Positions 11,602 to 24,741 are shown, counted from the first letter of the stretch. The stretch: DNA of 64,000 bases from Manihot esculenta (GCF_001659605.2 NC_035167.2:6077734-6141733); one strand, 5' to 3'. The notes: a model not told the origin generated them from the letters alone. Made by a program: numbers and translations.

Positions 11602-13436
11602 GAAATTTTGATAAAATGGTGTATGCTTATGAGTGATAAAAATGTTTATGTAGTTGTTCACTCTGTTTTGCTGCACAATCACAGAGAGTTTTGGGTTTCA
11701 GGCAACTTTGGAATACGATCTTACAAATACATTTTTAGCATTGCAGGCAAATGTAGGTAGTTTGATGCTATTAATGGTTTTATCTGTATACTTTACGGCG
11801 AATTTCAGTTGATATCTCTTTTCAATATCTTTCTTTTTAGGTTTTTTTTTTTTTGTCTGATGTTAGTGACTGGCTTGTTTAATCATGTTCATCAAAACAA
11901 GTTTAGTCCAATTATTATTGGATGATGAAGTCTTTCAATTGGGATGATTCTCCATGACCAAAAGTAACATATGATGTTTATTCTGAATCATACGGATGCC
12001 AAATTGACCCTAAACTTGTTTCTGAGTACTAATTGAAGAATCGAGACATATCAGTAAAGTTGGTTTAAATTGAAAATTAAAATTTTAATATTTGTAAAAT
12101 TTAAATTGATAATTTTAATATTTGTAAAATTTAAATTGATAATTTTAATATTTGTAAAAATTAAATTAAATTGATTTTGAGTAGAAATTAAATTGAATTA
12201 AATTGATCCGATTCAATTTGATTTAATTGATTTAATTTTTAATAAATTTTATTTGTAAAAATTAAATTAAATTGATTTTGAGTAGAAATTAAATTGAATT
12301 AAATTGATCCGATTCAATTTGATTTAATTGATTTAATTTTTAATAAATTTTTTATTTTTTTAATATTTAAAAATATAATTAAAATATTTTAATGGTCTAA
12401 TATATCTATATTATTAAAAATAATATATTATTATCATTAATTCATTCGATTTTCTTTATTAAAATTAAATTGAAATAAAATAATTAAAATTTTTAAAATT
12501 AAAATTAAATGAAATTAAAATAAATAAAAATTTTAAATTAATTCAATTTAATCAATTTTTTGAATTTGAAGGAAAACACCCTAGATTTGGTAAGAATTTA
12601 ATGAAAAAGTAGCTTTGATAAATCTTGTGCATGGCTCAATTAGCACTCAGTAGGTTCTTTTTCTTTGGCAGAAGGCACTTATATGCCTTCAGAAAAAGAT
12701 TAAAAGTGGATTACTTTCAGTCATTTAAACACTTGAATTTTTTAAAAATAATTATTTAATTCCTTTAAAATTTTAAGGATAGTTCAAAATTTAACAATAT
12801 TAAATTTTTATTTATGAATTAAATAAAAATGAATTTATTTATACACTTAAAAAATAATATAACAAATACAATATTTTTTTTATTTAAAAAAGGCAAAAGG
12901 TTTATTTTGCCTCCATTTTATAAATTTTATTAAATTTTTTCAGAACTCAAACGAATCCCTTAAAATAGTTCTTAAAATTAAAGCAATATAATAAGATTTA
13001 TAAATTTAACATTTATAAACACAAAAATAAAAATTCAATCCCCTAAATTTATTTCTTAAAATTTATAAATAGAATTTACAAATAAAAATATTTTTAAACA
13101 AACAAATCAGATTATTTCTAAAACATATAAAATTAATTAAGATAAATACAATTCTTAAAACACAATTTTTTTTTCAATTATCAATGGAATTAAAAAAAAT
13201 AAAAATTAAAAAAAAATGCATACTATATTATGTAAACCCTGCCGTGTCAATCCTCACTGTACAATAAACAAAATAAAATAAAATAAAAATAATCATGAAC
13301 ATCTCCAGCTCAACAACTACAGTTAGCCACATCAGCTCTAGAAAATAATAAGTGAAAAATAAAAAATAAAAAATCCAACACCCAGCCAAAATCATCAGTA
13401 ATCCTTTATTCGTCCAAAACGACAACCAATCCAACG
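11602..13436. other. 3'UTR and AT-rich spacer
   Basis: About 200 bp after the stop codon look like 3'UTR (mixed composition, T-rich elements to about 11850). Beyond that the sequence is AT-rich with a 101-bp tandem duplication at 12151-12352. The last part (about 13230-13436) is the probable 3'UTR of the DUF1005 gene on the minus strand. Confidence 0.5.
12151..12352. repeat. Two tandem copies of a 101-bp AT-rich unit
   Basis: The unit starting TTTGTAAAAATTAAATTAAA is found at 12151 and 12252 with essentially no differences, so the duplication is recent. Shorter copies of its first part (AATTTTAATATTTGTAAAA) precede it from about 12080. The GATTCAATTTGATTTAATTG core resembles AT-decayed versions of the hAT-like MITE family elsewhere in the window. 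Confidence 0.85.
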
Positions 13437-14903
13437 TCAAACGACAAAACTCTGACTCTGCTCCATCTGTTGTCTCAGCTCTTTCCTTAGCTTATGAGAA
13501 AACAATCTGCAAGCATCCATGCTTAGATCCATGGCTGCCGCAAGTGCCACGAAAACAGCCGCATCCTCCGTGCAATTCACGTGCTGAACCCCAATCTCCA
13601 CCTCCGGTTTACTACACTTGCTGTAACTTTTCACTGTCGATGACATTACGAATCCTCTGTACAAGAATTGTGAGAAAATTCCAGCTCCCAACTCTGATCC
13701 TGACCACGAACCAGATCCTGATCCGGATCCAAAATCGCAGCTGCTTTGCGGGCTGCAAACTGGGGTGGACACACTGTTAGTGGTGTCGATTGTGAATTTG
13801 CCTCCGTTTTTGGTGCTAACGACGGAATTGATTAGCGTTGTGGTGGTGGGGGTGGCGGTGACGGTGTCGTGTATCAATTCGAAACGATAGCCTACGTTGT
13901 CATGCTCCCGCCAAGCCGCTAGGCGGCCCCAGGATTTCCAGGCGCCAAGGGATGGTCGGAGAATTAGCCAATCACCTGGGTTGGAGCGGCTGACTTGGCC
14001 GGAACCTGGGGATGCTACAAATGGCGTCACCATTGATGCCATTGCTACCGGCGAGCCTGAGAGATCATGGACAGTAATTGTCCACCCTTTTCGTTCTTTT
14101 GCAGATTGGTCCTTTTCAGCTCCCATGGAAGACAGCCAATTTCTTGATGTGGTTGGTTCCAATGTCGATTGCCTGTAAAATACAAGGAAAACGCCATTAA
14201 TACAAAGATTCCAAATTCAAATATTTCCAGGAAAGTTAAGGTGAGAAAATCAAGAAACAGAAATCAGGAAAACGAACCTTGAACCCAAATTGCGATCTCC
14301 AGGATTTCTCAAACTGAACTTGCAAGTGAAAACAGGCTGCTTAACATTTCCTTGTACTTGAAAAACCTGAGGGCTACACTCTGGTTCTCCTCCAAACTGA
14401 AACACGTATCTCGGATCAGGTTCAGCTCTAACACTCAAATAAAATTCCGCCATGGATGATCCTTTCTTGCTTCCTTGTCCAATTGCAATCCATCCATTGT
14501 GCATTACATGAGGCCTAGATTCTGCCCTTTTAAGGTTTAGTGGAACAATCACCTTCCCCAAAAGCTTCCTATCTGTCCACCCACATACAGCCCCATCTCC
14601 TCCAGTATAGATCTCAATAGTCAAACTCTTGGGTTTCTTAGAAGACGAGATTTTCTCGATCTGGGTTTTGTCGAGATTGAAACAAGCTGCGAGAGAATTT
14701 GATATGCAATTGCTATCTCGGTTTTGAATTTTCTCTTGTTGTTGTAGATGCAATAGAGGGATTGTGGCTTCTTGGGTTGGAAAATTCTTGAGCTTGATCT
14801 TGCAGAAGCATGAGCTTGAACTTGAAATGAAGGATCTTGAAGCAGCTGGAAACTTAAGAGCTAAGTTACCTACGAGGATCCGTACAAACGGGCACGGATC
14901 CAT
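13437..14903 (-). CDS. DUF1005 family protein (ASG1-like), two exons
   Basis: Exon 1 is 14278-14903, the intron 14173-14277 (105 bp; donor AAG|GTTCG, acceptor TTTACAG|GC), exon 2 13437-14172. Together they give 453 residues. The start MDPCPFVRILVGNLALKFP is the hallmark N-terminus of plant DUF1005 proteins; an upstream in-frame Met is rejected because the family starts at MDPCPF. Further conserved blocks are CFCKIKLKNFP near residue 40, CGWTDRKLLGKV mid-protein, the RKGWTITVHDLSGSPVAMAS block after the splice junction, and PFVASPGS/SRSNPG/WLILRP. A Gly-Ser-rich linker precedes a conserved helical C-terminus. One Arabidopsis member, ASG1, is linked to abiotic stress responses, but the biochemical role of the family is not known. 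Length and two-exon structure look normal. Confidence 0.93.
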
Positions 14904-15032
14904 TGTTGACTGAGAACAAATTCCAGTTGTTGTAACTAAGACTAGGGATGGTATCGCCGCCGCTGACGGTGGTGGCCGTGGGATTTTGGTTGCACACAAG
15001 AGAAAGGGAGAGATGGGGTTTTGAGATGGGAA

Positions 15033-15041
15033 GATATATAG
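15033..15041 (-). promoter_or_regulatory. Likely TATA box of the DUF1005 gene
   Basis: The minus strand reads TCTATATATC here, about 130 bp upstream of the start codon, a normal distance for a plant TATA box plus a leader of about 100 bases. No transcription start evidence is available. Confidence 0.5.
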
Positions 15042-15199
15042 AGTTGCCAGCGGGAATCAAATACGAGAAGCGAATCAGTGGAGAAAGATGAGACTGAAAC
15101 AGGCTGTAATATTAGCTGGATATTTTTGGATAAAAGTAATACGGGTAGTAATCTAGTGAAGTCAAGCTCAGAATGCGGCTGTGAGATCTCTCGTGTGTA

Positions 15200-16079
15200 A
15201 TTAACCAAAAACGGTGATCGATAATACTTGATTAAATATTAAATAATTTTAAAATTTTAAAAAATATATTTTATATTTTTTAATTATTTATAAATCTGAA
15301 TTAATTGAATTAGTAGATTGAATATTGAATATTTCATAGAAATTGTTTAAGTTATTTTTAAAAATTATTATGTTCTATAAATAATCACTAATCAAGAACG
15401 TCTTCAAAAATCATCAAATGGATTTGGATGAGCTGGCAATTATGGAGTAAATATAGGGGCGAGCTCACAGAAAGTTACAGTAGTAGTGGACTAGGGGAAC
15501 TAAATTTTTGTCCCCCCTAAGGCAGATGATGCATGGGCATGCGTGGGGCTTTGTTGGTAGAGTGTGGAATGAGCTGGTTCTCACTGCGCACGTACACTAG
15601 CTATTTGCCAGCAAAGCGCATCTCTATCAAAAATAATAATTCCACTTACTTGTCGTTTTCTTCTTCTCCACCTGCGTTTTCTCTCTACCATTCGATATTT
15701 CGACCTTATTTAATTCAAACATCTTACTTTAAGTTACTTTCTAAAAGTAATTTGATTAAATTACAATAAATAAATTATTTTTTTCATTAAAAAAAAACTT
15801 CTAATTTTTTAAAAAATTAAAAATAAAATTCAACTTTCTTTATGTATTTACTCTAATTATTTTACATTGTTTTAAAAAAAGTAATTGAATAAAAAATGTG
15901 GGTTTTAATTTTTTTGATTAAATTACTAATATTTATATTAATTTTCTAATATATGCTTATTTAATTTAAATTTAAAAAGTAAAATTTTTATTTAGCTCTT
16001 GGAATAATTTAATAATGAAGTGGTATGAGTAGAAAAAATATTAGGAAAGATGATATAAAATTTATTTTTTTAATTATAT
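15200..16079. other. AT-rich intergenic DNA
   Basis: No gene seen. The part from about 15420 to 15700 is less AT-rich but has no ORF with recognisable similarity. Confidence 0.5.
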
Positions 16080-16395
16080 TAAGGAAAAATTACTTTTTAG
16101 TCCCTGAAGTTTAACATAATTAACACTTCTGTCCCTCTATTTTGGCGACTCAACACTTAAGTCCTTCATTTTTTCTGTCCAAATTCATAATCTTTCCGTC
16201 CAAAATAGCCATTTGGAACACGTGAATTTGACAAAATTAATCATTACTAAAAATTCCGCTATTTCAAATGGACGGAAGGACTACGAATCTGGACGGAAGA
16301 GAAAAATGAAGAATTTAAGTGTTGGGTTGTTAAAATAGAGGGACATAAGTGTTAATTATGTTAAACTTCAAGAACTAAAAAGTAATTTTACTTAA
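16080..16395. mobile_element. Fold-back MITE with about 130-bp inverted arms
   Basis: The left arm from TAAGGAAAAATTACTTTTTA at 16080 to about 16215 is the reverse complement of the right arm from about 16260 to 16395 with some 10-15 percent mismatch; shared blocks include TTTAACATAATTAACACTT, GTCCCTCTATTTT and the TCCGTCC repeats near the loop. There is no coding capacity. Ends such as TTAGTCCCTGAAGTTTAACA occur widely in plant long-TIR MITEs. The target duplication is not clear (TAA or TTA is possible). Confidence 0.8.
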
Positions 16396-18649
16396 AATAT
16401 AAATAAATAAATTTTTTATAAAAAAAATTAAATTTATATATTTATGTATTAAAATTAATTTAATTCAAAATAAATCAAATCCATCAAAAAATTTCTCCAT
16501 CAAATCACATACAGTGAGACGTTTACGGGACATGTCGGACTAAAACTGGTGCACAGCTGTCTCCACTCATGACTCTGGTTGGACTTGGAACCTACTTTGA
16601 CCCTTTTCCCACCCTGCCTCTGGCTGCCTTGCTGGCTCCACCAATCAAAATTATAATTATTATTATACAAGTAATATAATTATTAAATACTTTTATTTAA
16701 GTAAAAATTATTATAATATTGTAGTGGGACGGCTGCGACCCATATGAAGGAAACAGCCAATTCCCACTAATCTTGGTTTGTCGTTTTCAGATGGATGGTA
16801 TTGTCGTTTTGGAGTTTTGTGGCTCACTGGTTTTCCTTTAGATCTTTCTTTCCTTTTCGATTACCTTTCTTCTTTCTTTTCCCATCTTCACACGTGCATT
16901 CTGCATTAATTATAAACTTTTATTTTAATTTTATAACCGTTTATTTTTTTTTGAATATTATAACCGTTATTTTTTAAAAGCTTATTCATAAAGAGAAATG
17001 TTATATACACCCTCTGTTCTTTTGGTGGAAAACATAATAATTGATAATTAATTTTAAATATTTTTAAAATTATGGTAAAATATTTTTAATTTTAAATAAT
17101 AAAGTAAATCATTTTAATTTATTAGTTAATTTATTGATTTTAAAAAATACATTAAAATATTTTTAAAATATTAAAAAATTTATTAATTAATTTCAACTAT
17201 TAAATATTGAGAAAAAATTTAAATAAAAAATTATTTAATTTAATTTTTATAAAATTATGACTAAATTATTATAAATATTAATTATTATAAATTAGTAAAA
17301 TTAGAAAAAATTAAATTATTATAAAAGTGAAGTTTGAAGAACTAAATTATTTAATTTAACAGTTAATTTTAACAGAAAAATTATTCTGTTAATAGAATAA
17401 AATTTTAAAGACTTGTTTAAATAATAAGGACTAAATTATAAGTTTTACTAAATTTTAGGGATTTTATTATAAATTATCTAAAATTTTTATTAGGTAGTGG
17501 TGCTGTGTAGCTGTTATTTAAGTGGGTCCATACTTGATTTATTGAGCCATCTTCCTCCGTTGGAAGAACGGAGTTATTTGCACTTTTTAAACTATCAAAG
17601 CTCAAGTCTCTAAAAAAATTAATAATAATAAATTATAATACAGTTTCTAAATTTTTATTTGGCTAATGAAATAATTTTTAAATATATATTTTTATTGCAA
17701 TAATTTTATTTTTTTATTAATTTTATTATTAATTCTCTATTTTTATTTTTATATAATATTATAAATTATTAATAAAAATTTAAAATATAAAAAAATAAAA
17801 CTTTTCTATTTAAAATATATAATATTTTATTTTATTTTATTTAAAATATTATTAATAAAAGGTAAAATTTTTGTAATATAAAAAACATGCACATAATTTA
17901 TATAATTAAATATAAGCGTTCAATAAAATATTTTAATATATATTATTTATATGTAATAAATATTTATAATATATTTAATATTACATATAAGATATATTTA
18001 ATTTTAATATAAAATTTAAATAAAAAAATTATATATTTTATTAATAATATAAAACATTAAAGTTTATATTGTAATTTATCATTAATTTTTTAAATTTAAT
18101 TTAAAATTTTTTAACATAGCTTTTAGTTTAGCTTTTATATAGAAGAAAAAGAGAAGTATAAATTAGAGCTTTTAATTCAATCTTTGGATGGTAAAATATA
18201 AAAAAAATTTATTTCAAAGAGTTTTTTATTTTTATTTGAATTAAAATATATACCTAAAACTAATATAATATAAATAATAATTATTAAATTAAATATTAAA
18301 ATAAATTAAAATATCTCATCACTTAATAAAATATTTTTTAATTATTTTAATAATATTTTTAATAAAAAAATAAATATCATAAATAAATATAAATCCTCAA
18401 ACAATATTAAAAAGTATATTATGTTCTAATTTAATAAAATTATGGTATCTTTAAACATAATATTAATATCATAAAATTAAATTTTTAAATAAAAAAATGA
18501 TAAATGAAAAAAGAATATAAAAATTTATTATATCTTATTTAGAATATAAATGAAATTTTTATTTTTAATGTACAATTATTTGGTTAAATTTGAAATTTTT
18601 AAAATTTTATTAAAATGATATAAGGGTTTACGTATTCTTTTAGAAGAGC
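16396..18649. other. AT-rich intergenic DNA
   Basis: Extremely AT-rich with no supported gene. A higher-GC patch at about 16500-16640 has no similarity that I recognise. Confidence 0.5.
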
Positions 18650-19113
18650 TAGTAGCTTGGTATTCGGTTCAAATTGAAAAGTCAATCAAATCGAATTGAT
18701 TTAAAAATGTAGTTCGGTTTTTTATACATTTCGGTTCGGTTCAGTTTTTAATATCAGAAATTTCAGTTATTTCGGTTTGATTCGATTTTGATCAGAAAAA
18801 AACTAAAAAAACTGAACTGAACCGATTAGTGATAATAATATATTTTTTCAATAATATAGAGAAATTAAATCATATTAAAATTAAAATATTTTAATTAAAT
18901 TTGTAAATACTAAAAATAAAGTGTAAAAAAATAAAAAAATTATTAAAAATTGAAACCGATCAAACCGAATTGAATCAAATCAAATCAGATCGATTCGATT
19001 TGATTTTTAACCAAAATCAATTCGATTCAATTTTTATAAACACTAAAATTTCAATTTTCAGTTTATTCACTTCGATTCGATTTTAAATCGAACCTATTAA
19101 ATGCGCACCCCTA
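18650..19113. mobile_element. hAT-like MITE, oldest of three copies
   Basis: Shares the interior and right end of the copies at 45823-46274 and 62312-62767: TATTCGGTTCAAA near the left, GTTCGGTTTTTTATACATTTCGG, TGATCAGAAAAAAAC, the AT-rich centre with AATAATATA-TTTTTTCAATAATATA, ACCGATCAAACCGAA and the end GCGCACCCCTA. The left terminus is decayed and no target duplication can be seen. Confidence 0.8.
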
Positions 19114-21021
19114 CTCATGATGAGGTGACTTTTCTAAAAAAATTTATTTATCTTTTGCAATTTTATCTAAATATTCTAGAAGTGGCTTATTGACTAAATC
19201 ACTTTTAAATTTTTTAAAAGTCCTGCCAAACGAAATCTTAATATTTTTAGCTATAATTATAATAAATTAAAAAATTTTTATTTTAATATCTAAAATTTAA
19301 AATTTAAAGTATTGAATATAATTGTAAGTTACAGTAAATGTTTAGACTTTAGAAAATTTGAATATAATTGTAAGTTACAGTAAATGTTTAGATTTTATTT
19401 TTTTCTAAATGAATGATTTTATAAGAAAAAAATTTAAATAAATTTTTATAAAATTATTTATGATTTTATTTTTATATATAATAAAATTTTTTTTAAATTA
19501 AAATATTTTTATTTTTTATTTTAAAAAAAATTATAAAAAAATTAATTAAATTAAATTTTCACTAAGTTAATTTTTTATTTTGAAAATTATATCATAATAT
19601 TTATATGTAAATTTGTTAAAATAATTATTTTTTATATTAAAATTAAACAATTAAAAATAAATAATTTTATTAAAAATTATTTTTAACAAAAAATACACAG
19701 AAAAAATCTTCTACGAAACTTATTTTTTAAATATTTTTTTTCCGGGCAGTAAAGCTAGTTTTTCAAAAGAGTTAAATTAATAAAAGAAAATTCTTAAAAA
19801 GGACTGGCTACTTACTGTTGTCTGGTTTTGTAGTAAGTCTTTGAAAATCTAATAAGATGATTCACGTGTAATTAATGCAAAAAAAGAAATTTTAAAATAG
19901 GAAAAAAAAAATTCTAATTAGGATTAATGAAAATGTGGAATTTATTTTGAAACTATACTTTTGAGTTGTCACACACTCTCTCAGGATAAGAGACATGGTG
20001 CGCTGAGATATTTTTACTTTTCTTTTCTTCATTTTTATAAAAAAAAAAAAAAAAAATACTAGACACGTCATCATTCTACAAACTAATTATACCCACGAGA
20101 AAACTTTCAAAACAATGAGTTTCAAAAGGGAGAATGCGAACTGATAAATTTAGCTCTCTGGCCAAAAAAAAAAAAAAAAAACTTCAGTTAGGTATTAACT
20201 GTTTAATATAATATAATTAATTATTTATAATTTTTTATTAATATAATAAATATAACTTTTTTTTTTGTTGGTATTCCTTATTAATACTAAGCGTCAACAA
20301 TAATTCATACTATAAATATTAGGAAGTATCAATTTTTATTAATTATAGGGGTATTGAGGTAAATTTACAATTACCTATATCGATTAAATATAATTTTAAT
20401 TTTTTAATAATTTATCGATCTATCTAACTTTTTGATTAATCTGTATCTATTTATTTAACGTTTTATAATTTATATCAATTTATTTTTTATTTGACCTTTT
20501 ATTAATTTAATTATTGATTATAATAATTTTATATTTATTAATATATTTTATCAGCTATCAGCGGTTGCAACCTTTATAAATTAATTTATTAACATGATGG
20601 AACCAAAATTTTCTTTTCTTTTTTCTTTTTATTTTATAAAAGAGAAGATTCAGCCGAACTAGAATCTCCCTCTTCTGTTTGATTTATCTCTCTATGGGGA
20701 TTGAATTCACTAGCACCTTTCAATCAAACTGCATTCACAGCCATCACATTGGCTTGAAGATTTCCCAAAACTGCTAAACAAAACACTGGAGTCTTGCTTA
20801 AATAAACAAATAGACTCATAAAAATCATAACAGTTAAAACAACTTAAATGACACTTATCCAAAAAACATAAAATTTTTTTATTTTATTTTTTGCTAGTTA
20901 TCTAAATTTTACTGATCATGCGTCATCTTCATGCTCTTGTTTGGAGTTTCTCCTACAGGTTTGTCTGAGATCTTGTCACAAACCGTGCTCTTCATGCTCT
21001 TCTACATCACATATGTGTTTC
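19114..21021. other. AT-rich intergenic DNA and F-box gene 3' flank
   Basis: Two A-runs of about 18-20 bases (20040 and 20164) and long AT tracts, no gene. The last 150 bases or so are the likely 3'UTR of the minus-strand F-box gene. Confidence 0.5.
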
Positions 21022-22311
21022 TCACCATGGATTTGGAACTATCCAAAACGGTGGTGGATCAATCCTCGCCAAATCACAATCATAAAATGGCTTCACAGTC
21101 TTATCTTCCAGGCTGAACTTGCCAAGATCATGGCCTCCATACAAGTCACCCTCATTCATCAGCTCCCAATAATCGTCTGTAAAGTAAATACAGTTCTTTT
21201 CAAATCCTGAAAATTCTTGAGCTGACAGCGACATTGAATGGTTGCCTCCAAGAAACAGTGCCTCATTCTTCAAATTGTCTACTTCCACCCATTTCTGTTC
21301 ATTGGAATCCAGCTTGTGAACATGAAACATCAGCGTTTGATACGGGCATAACAAAGGCGGAGGGTCTACATCATTCAGAAGATCTGGCTCATAAAAAGGT
21401 TGGCTTTCTTGATCAACAGAATTTCCCAAATACCTCATCACCAGCAAAAGCTCGCCGGATGATTCCACCAAGTAACTCTGCTTAGAATGTGAACCTTTGA
21501 AATAAAATTCTGTGGCTTCCACCATTTTTCTTGGGATTTCCCTTCTCTTTATTGGCAAAGAGGTATGAAAATCCCAGACTTCAATGGAATTATCCAAGGT
21601 TAATGCATAAAGAAGATCGTTACAGCATATGATATCGCTGTAACCCTCAGATGCACCATCAAGGACAGTCCAAGCTGAATCTCCTTTTGCCCAGAAAGCA
21701 AGCCTTGAATAATAACCAAAAATTACTACAACTCCATAGTTTTTGTCACGGGATGGATCTGACAACAAGACAGCTTTCGTATGAAAAAACTTCCGCAGCT
21801 CCCGTATGAATTTGGACCCGAAAAGTTCGTTGATGAAGTTCTCGATCGTAGGCATTTGAATTCGAACTTGAGAAAAGGGATTAAGGAGGAAAGGCTTTGC
21901 TTTATCATCCAAAAGTAACAGCCACCCATGAGACGACCCGACACACCAAGCATCATTACCAAACTGGTTTCCCATATTCTTGATCTGATACACCTTCTCG
22001 TCCTCGAGACTAAAGAAGCAACGAGTATCAGTATCACATTCTTGGTTGGGAGGGAGCAGGAGCCATGGCGTTTGAGGGAACGGAGCATAACACGAAGAAG
22101 AGACATAGGATTCTGCAATGGAACGCCAAGAAGAACAAACTGCCTTGAAATGAATGATTTGTACGAAAGATAGCTTTGAAAGAATGAGTTCCAGAAGTTC
22201 AGGTTGAAGCTGAGACCAGTCTCGTTTATCATTGAAAGAATTCCCAAGAAATTCCAACATGGCAGTAGAAGCAGAAGCAGAAGCAGAAGAGGGACTTCCT
22301 TTGATCGCCAT
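21022..22311 (-). CDS. F-box protein with DUF295 (KIB1-4-like) domain
   Basis: An intronless ORF of 429 residues, complete from ATG to stop. Residues about 31-70 (WSQLQPELLELILSKLS followed by HFKAVCSSWRSIAES) form an F-box, the part that binds SKP1 in SCF ubiquitin ligases. The remainder resembles the plant DUF295/KIB1-4 beta-propeller family, with the signature ALFLGGNHSMSLSA and NCIYFTDDYW at about residues 346-382. Such proteins (SKIP23-like) choose substrates for ubiquitination; the target here is unknown. The family is large, fast-evolving and often clustered, but I see no second copy in this window. A poly-Ser/Ala stretch near the N-terminus (SSASASASTA) is encoded by a short GCAGAA-type repeat on the plus strand near 22263-22290. 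Confidence 0.9.
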   Translation of the reverse strand: MAIKGSPSSASASASTAMLEFLGNSFNDKRDWSQLQPELLELILSKLSFVQIIHFKAVCSSWRSIAESYVSSSCYAPFPQTPWLLLPPNQECDTDTRCFFSLEDEKVYQIKNMGNQFGNDAWCVGSSHGWLLLLDDKAKPFLLNPFSQVRIQMPTIENFINELFGSKFIRELRKFFHTKAVLLSDPSRDKNYGVVVIFGYYSRLAFWAKGDSAWTVLDGASEGYSDIICCNDLLYALTLDNSIEVWDFHTSLPIKRREIPRKMVEATEFYFKGSHSKQSYLVESSGELLLVMRYLGNSVDQESQPFYEPDLLNDVDPPPLLCPYQTLMFHVHKLDSNEQKWVEVDNLKNEALFLGGNHSMSLSAQEFSGFEKNCIYFTDDYWELMNEGDLYGGHDLGKFSLEDKTVKPFYDCDLARIDPPPFWIVPNPW

Positions 22312-22350
22312 TGCTGAAGAATTACTTAAAAGTTCATCGTACCCAAATAT

Positions 22351-22357
22351 TTATATA
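22351..22357 (-). promoter_or_regulatory. Likely TATA box of the F-box gene
   Basis: The minus strand reads TATATAAATATT, about 40-46 bp before the start codon. If it is used, the leader would be very short (around 10-15 bases), so either the leader is short or another start site dominates. Confidence 0.45.
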
Positions 22358-22629
22358 CATAGAGATTGAAGTGAAACTTGATTTCCAATTCCGTTAAGGA
22401 TTTGTAATCCTTTTCGTAACAGGACAGGGTCTTCGGGAAAGACGAGGAATGGACCTCTACAATACGATGACATTTGAATTTTAATTAACTAATAATTCCC
22501 TCTGGCCGAATCATCAATCCTAGAATCCTTCCCGTATTGAGCAGAAATAACTGGTTAAACAACGTGTCGTTTTAAGCTGACAGGAGAGCACGGAATCCCT
22601 TCTTATCTAGTTTTTGAACGACCTGTCGT

Positions 22630-23115
22630 TTATCAATATTAGCACATTCTCTTAAATTTAATTAAAAAATTTAAAATCGAGTCGGTTTTTATATTTTTAA
22701 AAATTTATTAAAAATATTTTTATATTTTCTCTCCGTTAACGAAATAATTTTTTTATTTATTTTTATTGTTAAAAAAATAATAAAAAAATTAAATTACCCT
22801 CTTATTTTTTTTATTTTTTAAATAATATTATAAAAAATAAATTAATAAATAATTAGCACAAGATAAAAAAAGCCGTTTTGAAATTGAAGGCTGAATTAAA
22901 ATTTTACAAAATTTAACGTTAAAAAAATTTAATTCAAAATTAAAATATTTAAATATATTATTAAACTGAAAGATAAATTATAATATTCGACTATAAATTT
23001 GAAAAATAAGTAAGCGAATTCCATTTAATTTTTTAATAAAGCGATTTATTTACTTGTATTTTGAATGTATAAGTGTATATATATATATAGCATGTAAAGC
23101 TAAAAGAGACATAGC
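22630..23115. other. AT-rich spacer between the F-box and MADS genes
   Basis: No ORF or repeat family is recognised. A short (TA) microsatellite lies at about 23078-23090. The right end is the probable 3'UTR of the MADS-box gene. Confidence 0.5.
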
Positions 23116-24642
23116 TTAATAAAACCCACGTCCATATCCAAGATTGTGTCCATGACTAGGCACAATTTCTGGATTAAACACACCGTTTTTGGATTCGAAA
23201 GGAAGAACTGCTCCACTAGAAGTGGAAGCATAAAACTGTGAATGAAGATGAGCTTGTGAATTTTGTATGAGAAGCTTATCAGCTTGAGTTGCCACAATTT
23301 TCTTCAGCTGTTCTAATGACAACTTCAACTGCTGTAGTTGAGGCATGTTGAGTTCCTCTATAGGAGACTCCCACCAGCACTGACTCTTGTTTGCCTTCCT
23401 GGTTTGGTTAATTTCTTCTGCTTTCTTCTTTTCCATTTCCAATTGGTTGCAAACCTGATGCATGCATCTCTTGGTTAGTATTTTCCAAGTTATCAACTTT
23501 TCTTGGCAAATTTGCTCAACTTTCATTTGTTGAATCACTATACATTATCATGCATGTCAGTTTTATAATTTTAAAAATTATTTATTATATCTATATATTT
23601 TTTAAATTTTTTATGTTAATTAAAGTATTAAATTTTTGATATTTTAAATTATAAAAATAATATTTTATTATTAAAAAAATAATATTACAGACTTATTTAA
23701 TGACTTAATTGATTTAAAATTTTAAATTAAACTTATTTGGTTATTAAGTAAAAATACAGGGATTTAATTCAATTTATTTCTAAATATTTATACTTAATAA
23801 GAGCATAATTTTTATTTAATTAAATTAAATTTAATATAATTATACTAAATAAATTATAATTTAACTGGAATCAGTTTTACTAAAAATATAATTATAATTT
23901 ATTAAATTTAAACTCATTTTATTTTTTATTTAATCAGAATCAATAAAAAAAAATCAATTTTCTAATTCTTTTTAAAAAATAAGAGGCTATTAAATATAGC
24001 GTACATTAAAAATAAATTATATATGAGTTACTCTTAATTAAAAATTAAAATTTTAAAGGGCGATAATTCGTAACGAGAATACTAAAATTGAGTATAATTT
24101 TTCGATAGTTTATAAAATTATAAGATTTCAAATTTGAGTTTCGATAAAAACTACGATAAAAAATTTATTAATTCGATAACTTCTAAGATTTGTTGTTTGT
24201 CTTGCTATTTTATTTAGAAGGTTTCGAAAGGTATGTATTTAAGTTAAAATCTCCAAATCAAGGAAAAGAATTATAATGAAATATGTTTTTTTAATTTTCA
24301 AATAAAATCCGTGGAATATGATACCTGAGTGAGCTGCAAATTGAGTTCACGAACACTAGCATTCCTGTGAGCCTCAATGAGTTGCATGGTGGGTGAAATT
24401 TGGGGAGGGCTTCGAGTGATGAACCGTTCAACCACAGTCTCAACACCAGGATGCCCAAATGAAAACACCTTCTTGCCAGGAGAAAACACAATGATCGCAA
24501 CCTCAACGCCACAAAGCGTGCAAAGCTCACTGGCCTTCTTGAAAAGTCCAGACCGACGTTTCGAAAAGGTCACTTGCAGATTACTTTCATTAGGCATCTT
24601 CACCATCGCCACCTTTTGTCGACCCTTGCTCTTTCTCGCCAT
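23116..24642 (-). CDS. Type I (M-alpha) MADS-box transcription factor, AGL62-like
   Basis: Exon 1 is 24325-24642, the intron 23455-24324 (870 bp; donor CAG|GTATCA, acceptor GCATCAG|GTTTG), exon 2 23116-23454. This gives 218 residues. The start is the ATG at 24642 ([10 protein letters not shown]). Residues 6-62 are a MADS domain ([46 protein letters not shown]) that binds CArG-box DNA as a dimer. There is no K-box, as expected for type I. The exon junction joins LNLQLTQ to [14 protein letters not shown], and the second exon has the [11 protein letters not shown] motif typical of AGL61/AGL62-type proteins, then a Leu-rich helix. In Arabidopsis AGL62 acts in the central cell and early endosperm and delays cellularisation; a similar role is plausible but not shown. 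The large 870-bp AT-rich intron is the only odd feature. Confidence 0.9.
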
Positions 24643-24741
24643 GCTCACACAAGCAAATAGAGAAAAACAATGGAAGAAGAAGGAAACTGTGAGTATATGT
24701 GCAAGTCTATGATGAGAAAGAAATGGGTATATGAGGGTGGA

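Noticed and set aside
13544..14178. Plus-strand ORFs across the DUF1005 gene
   Set aside because: They are shadows of the minus-strand exon, which has family similarity and proper splice sites.
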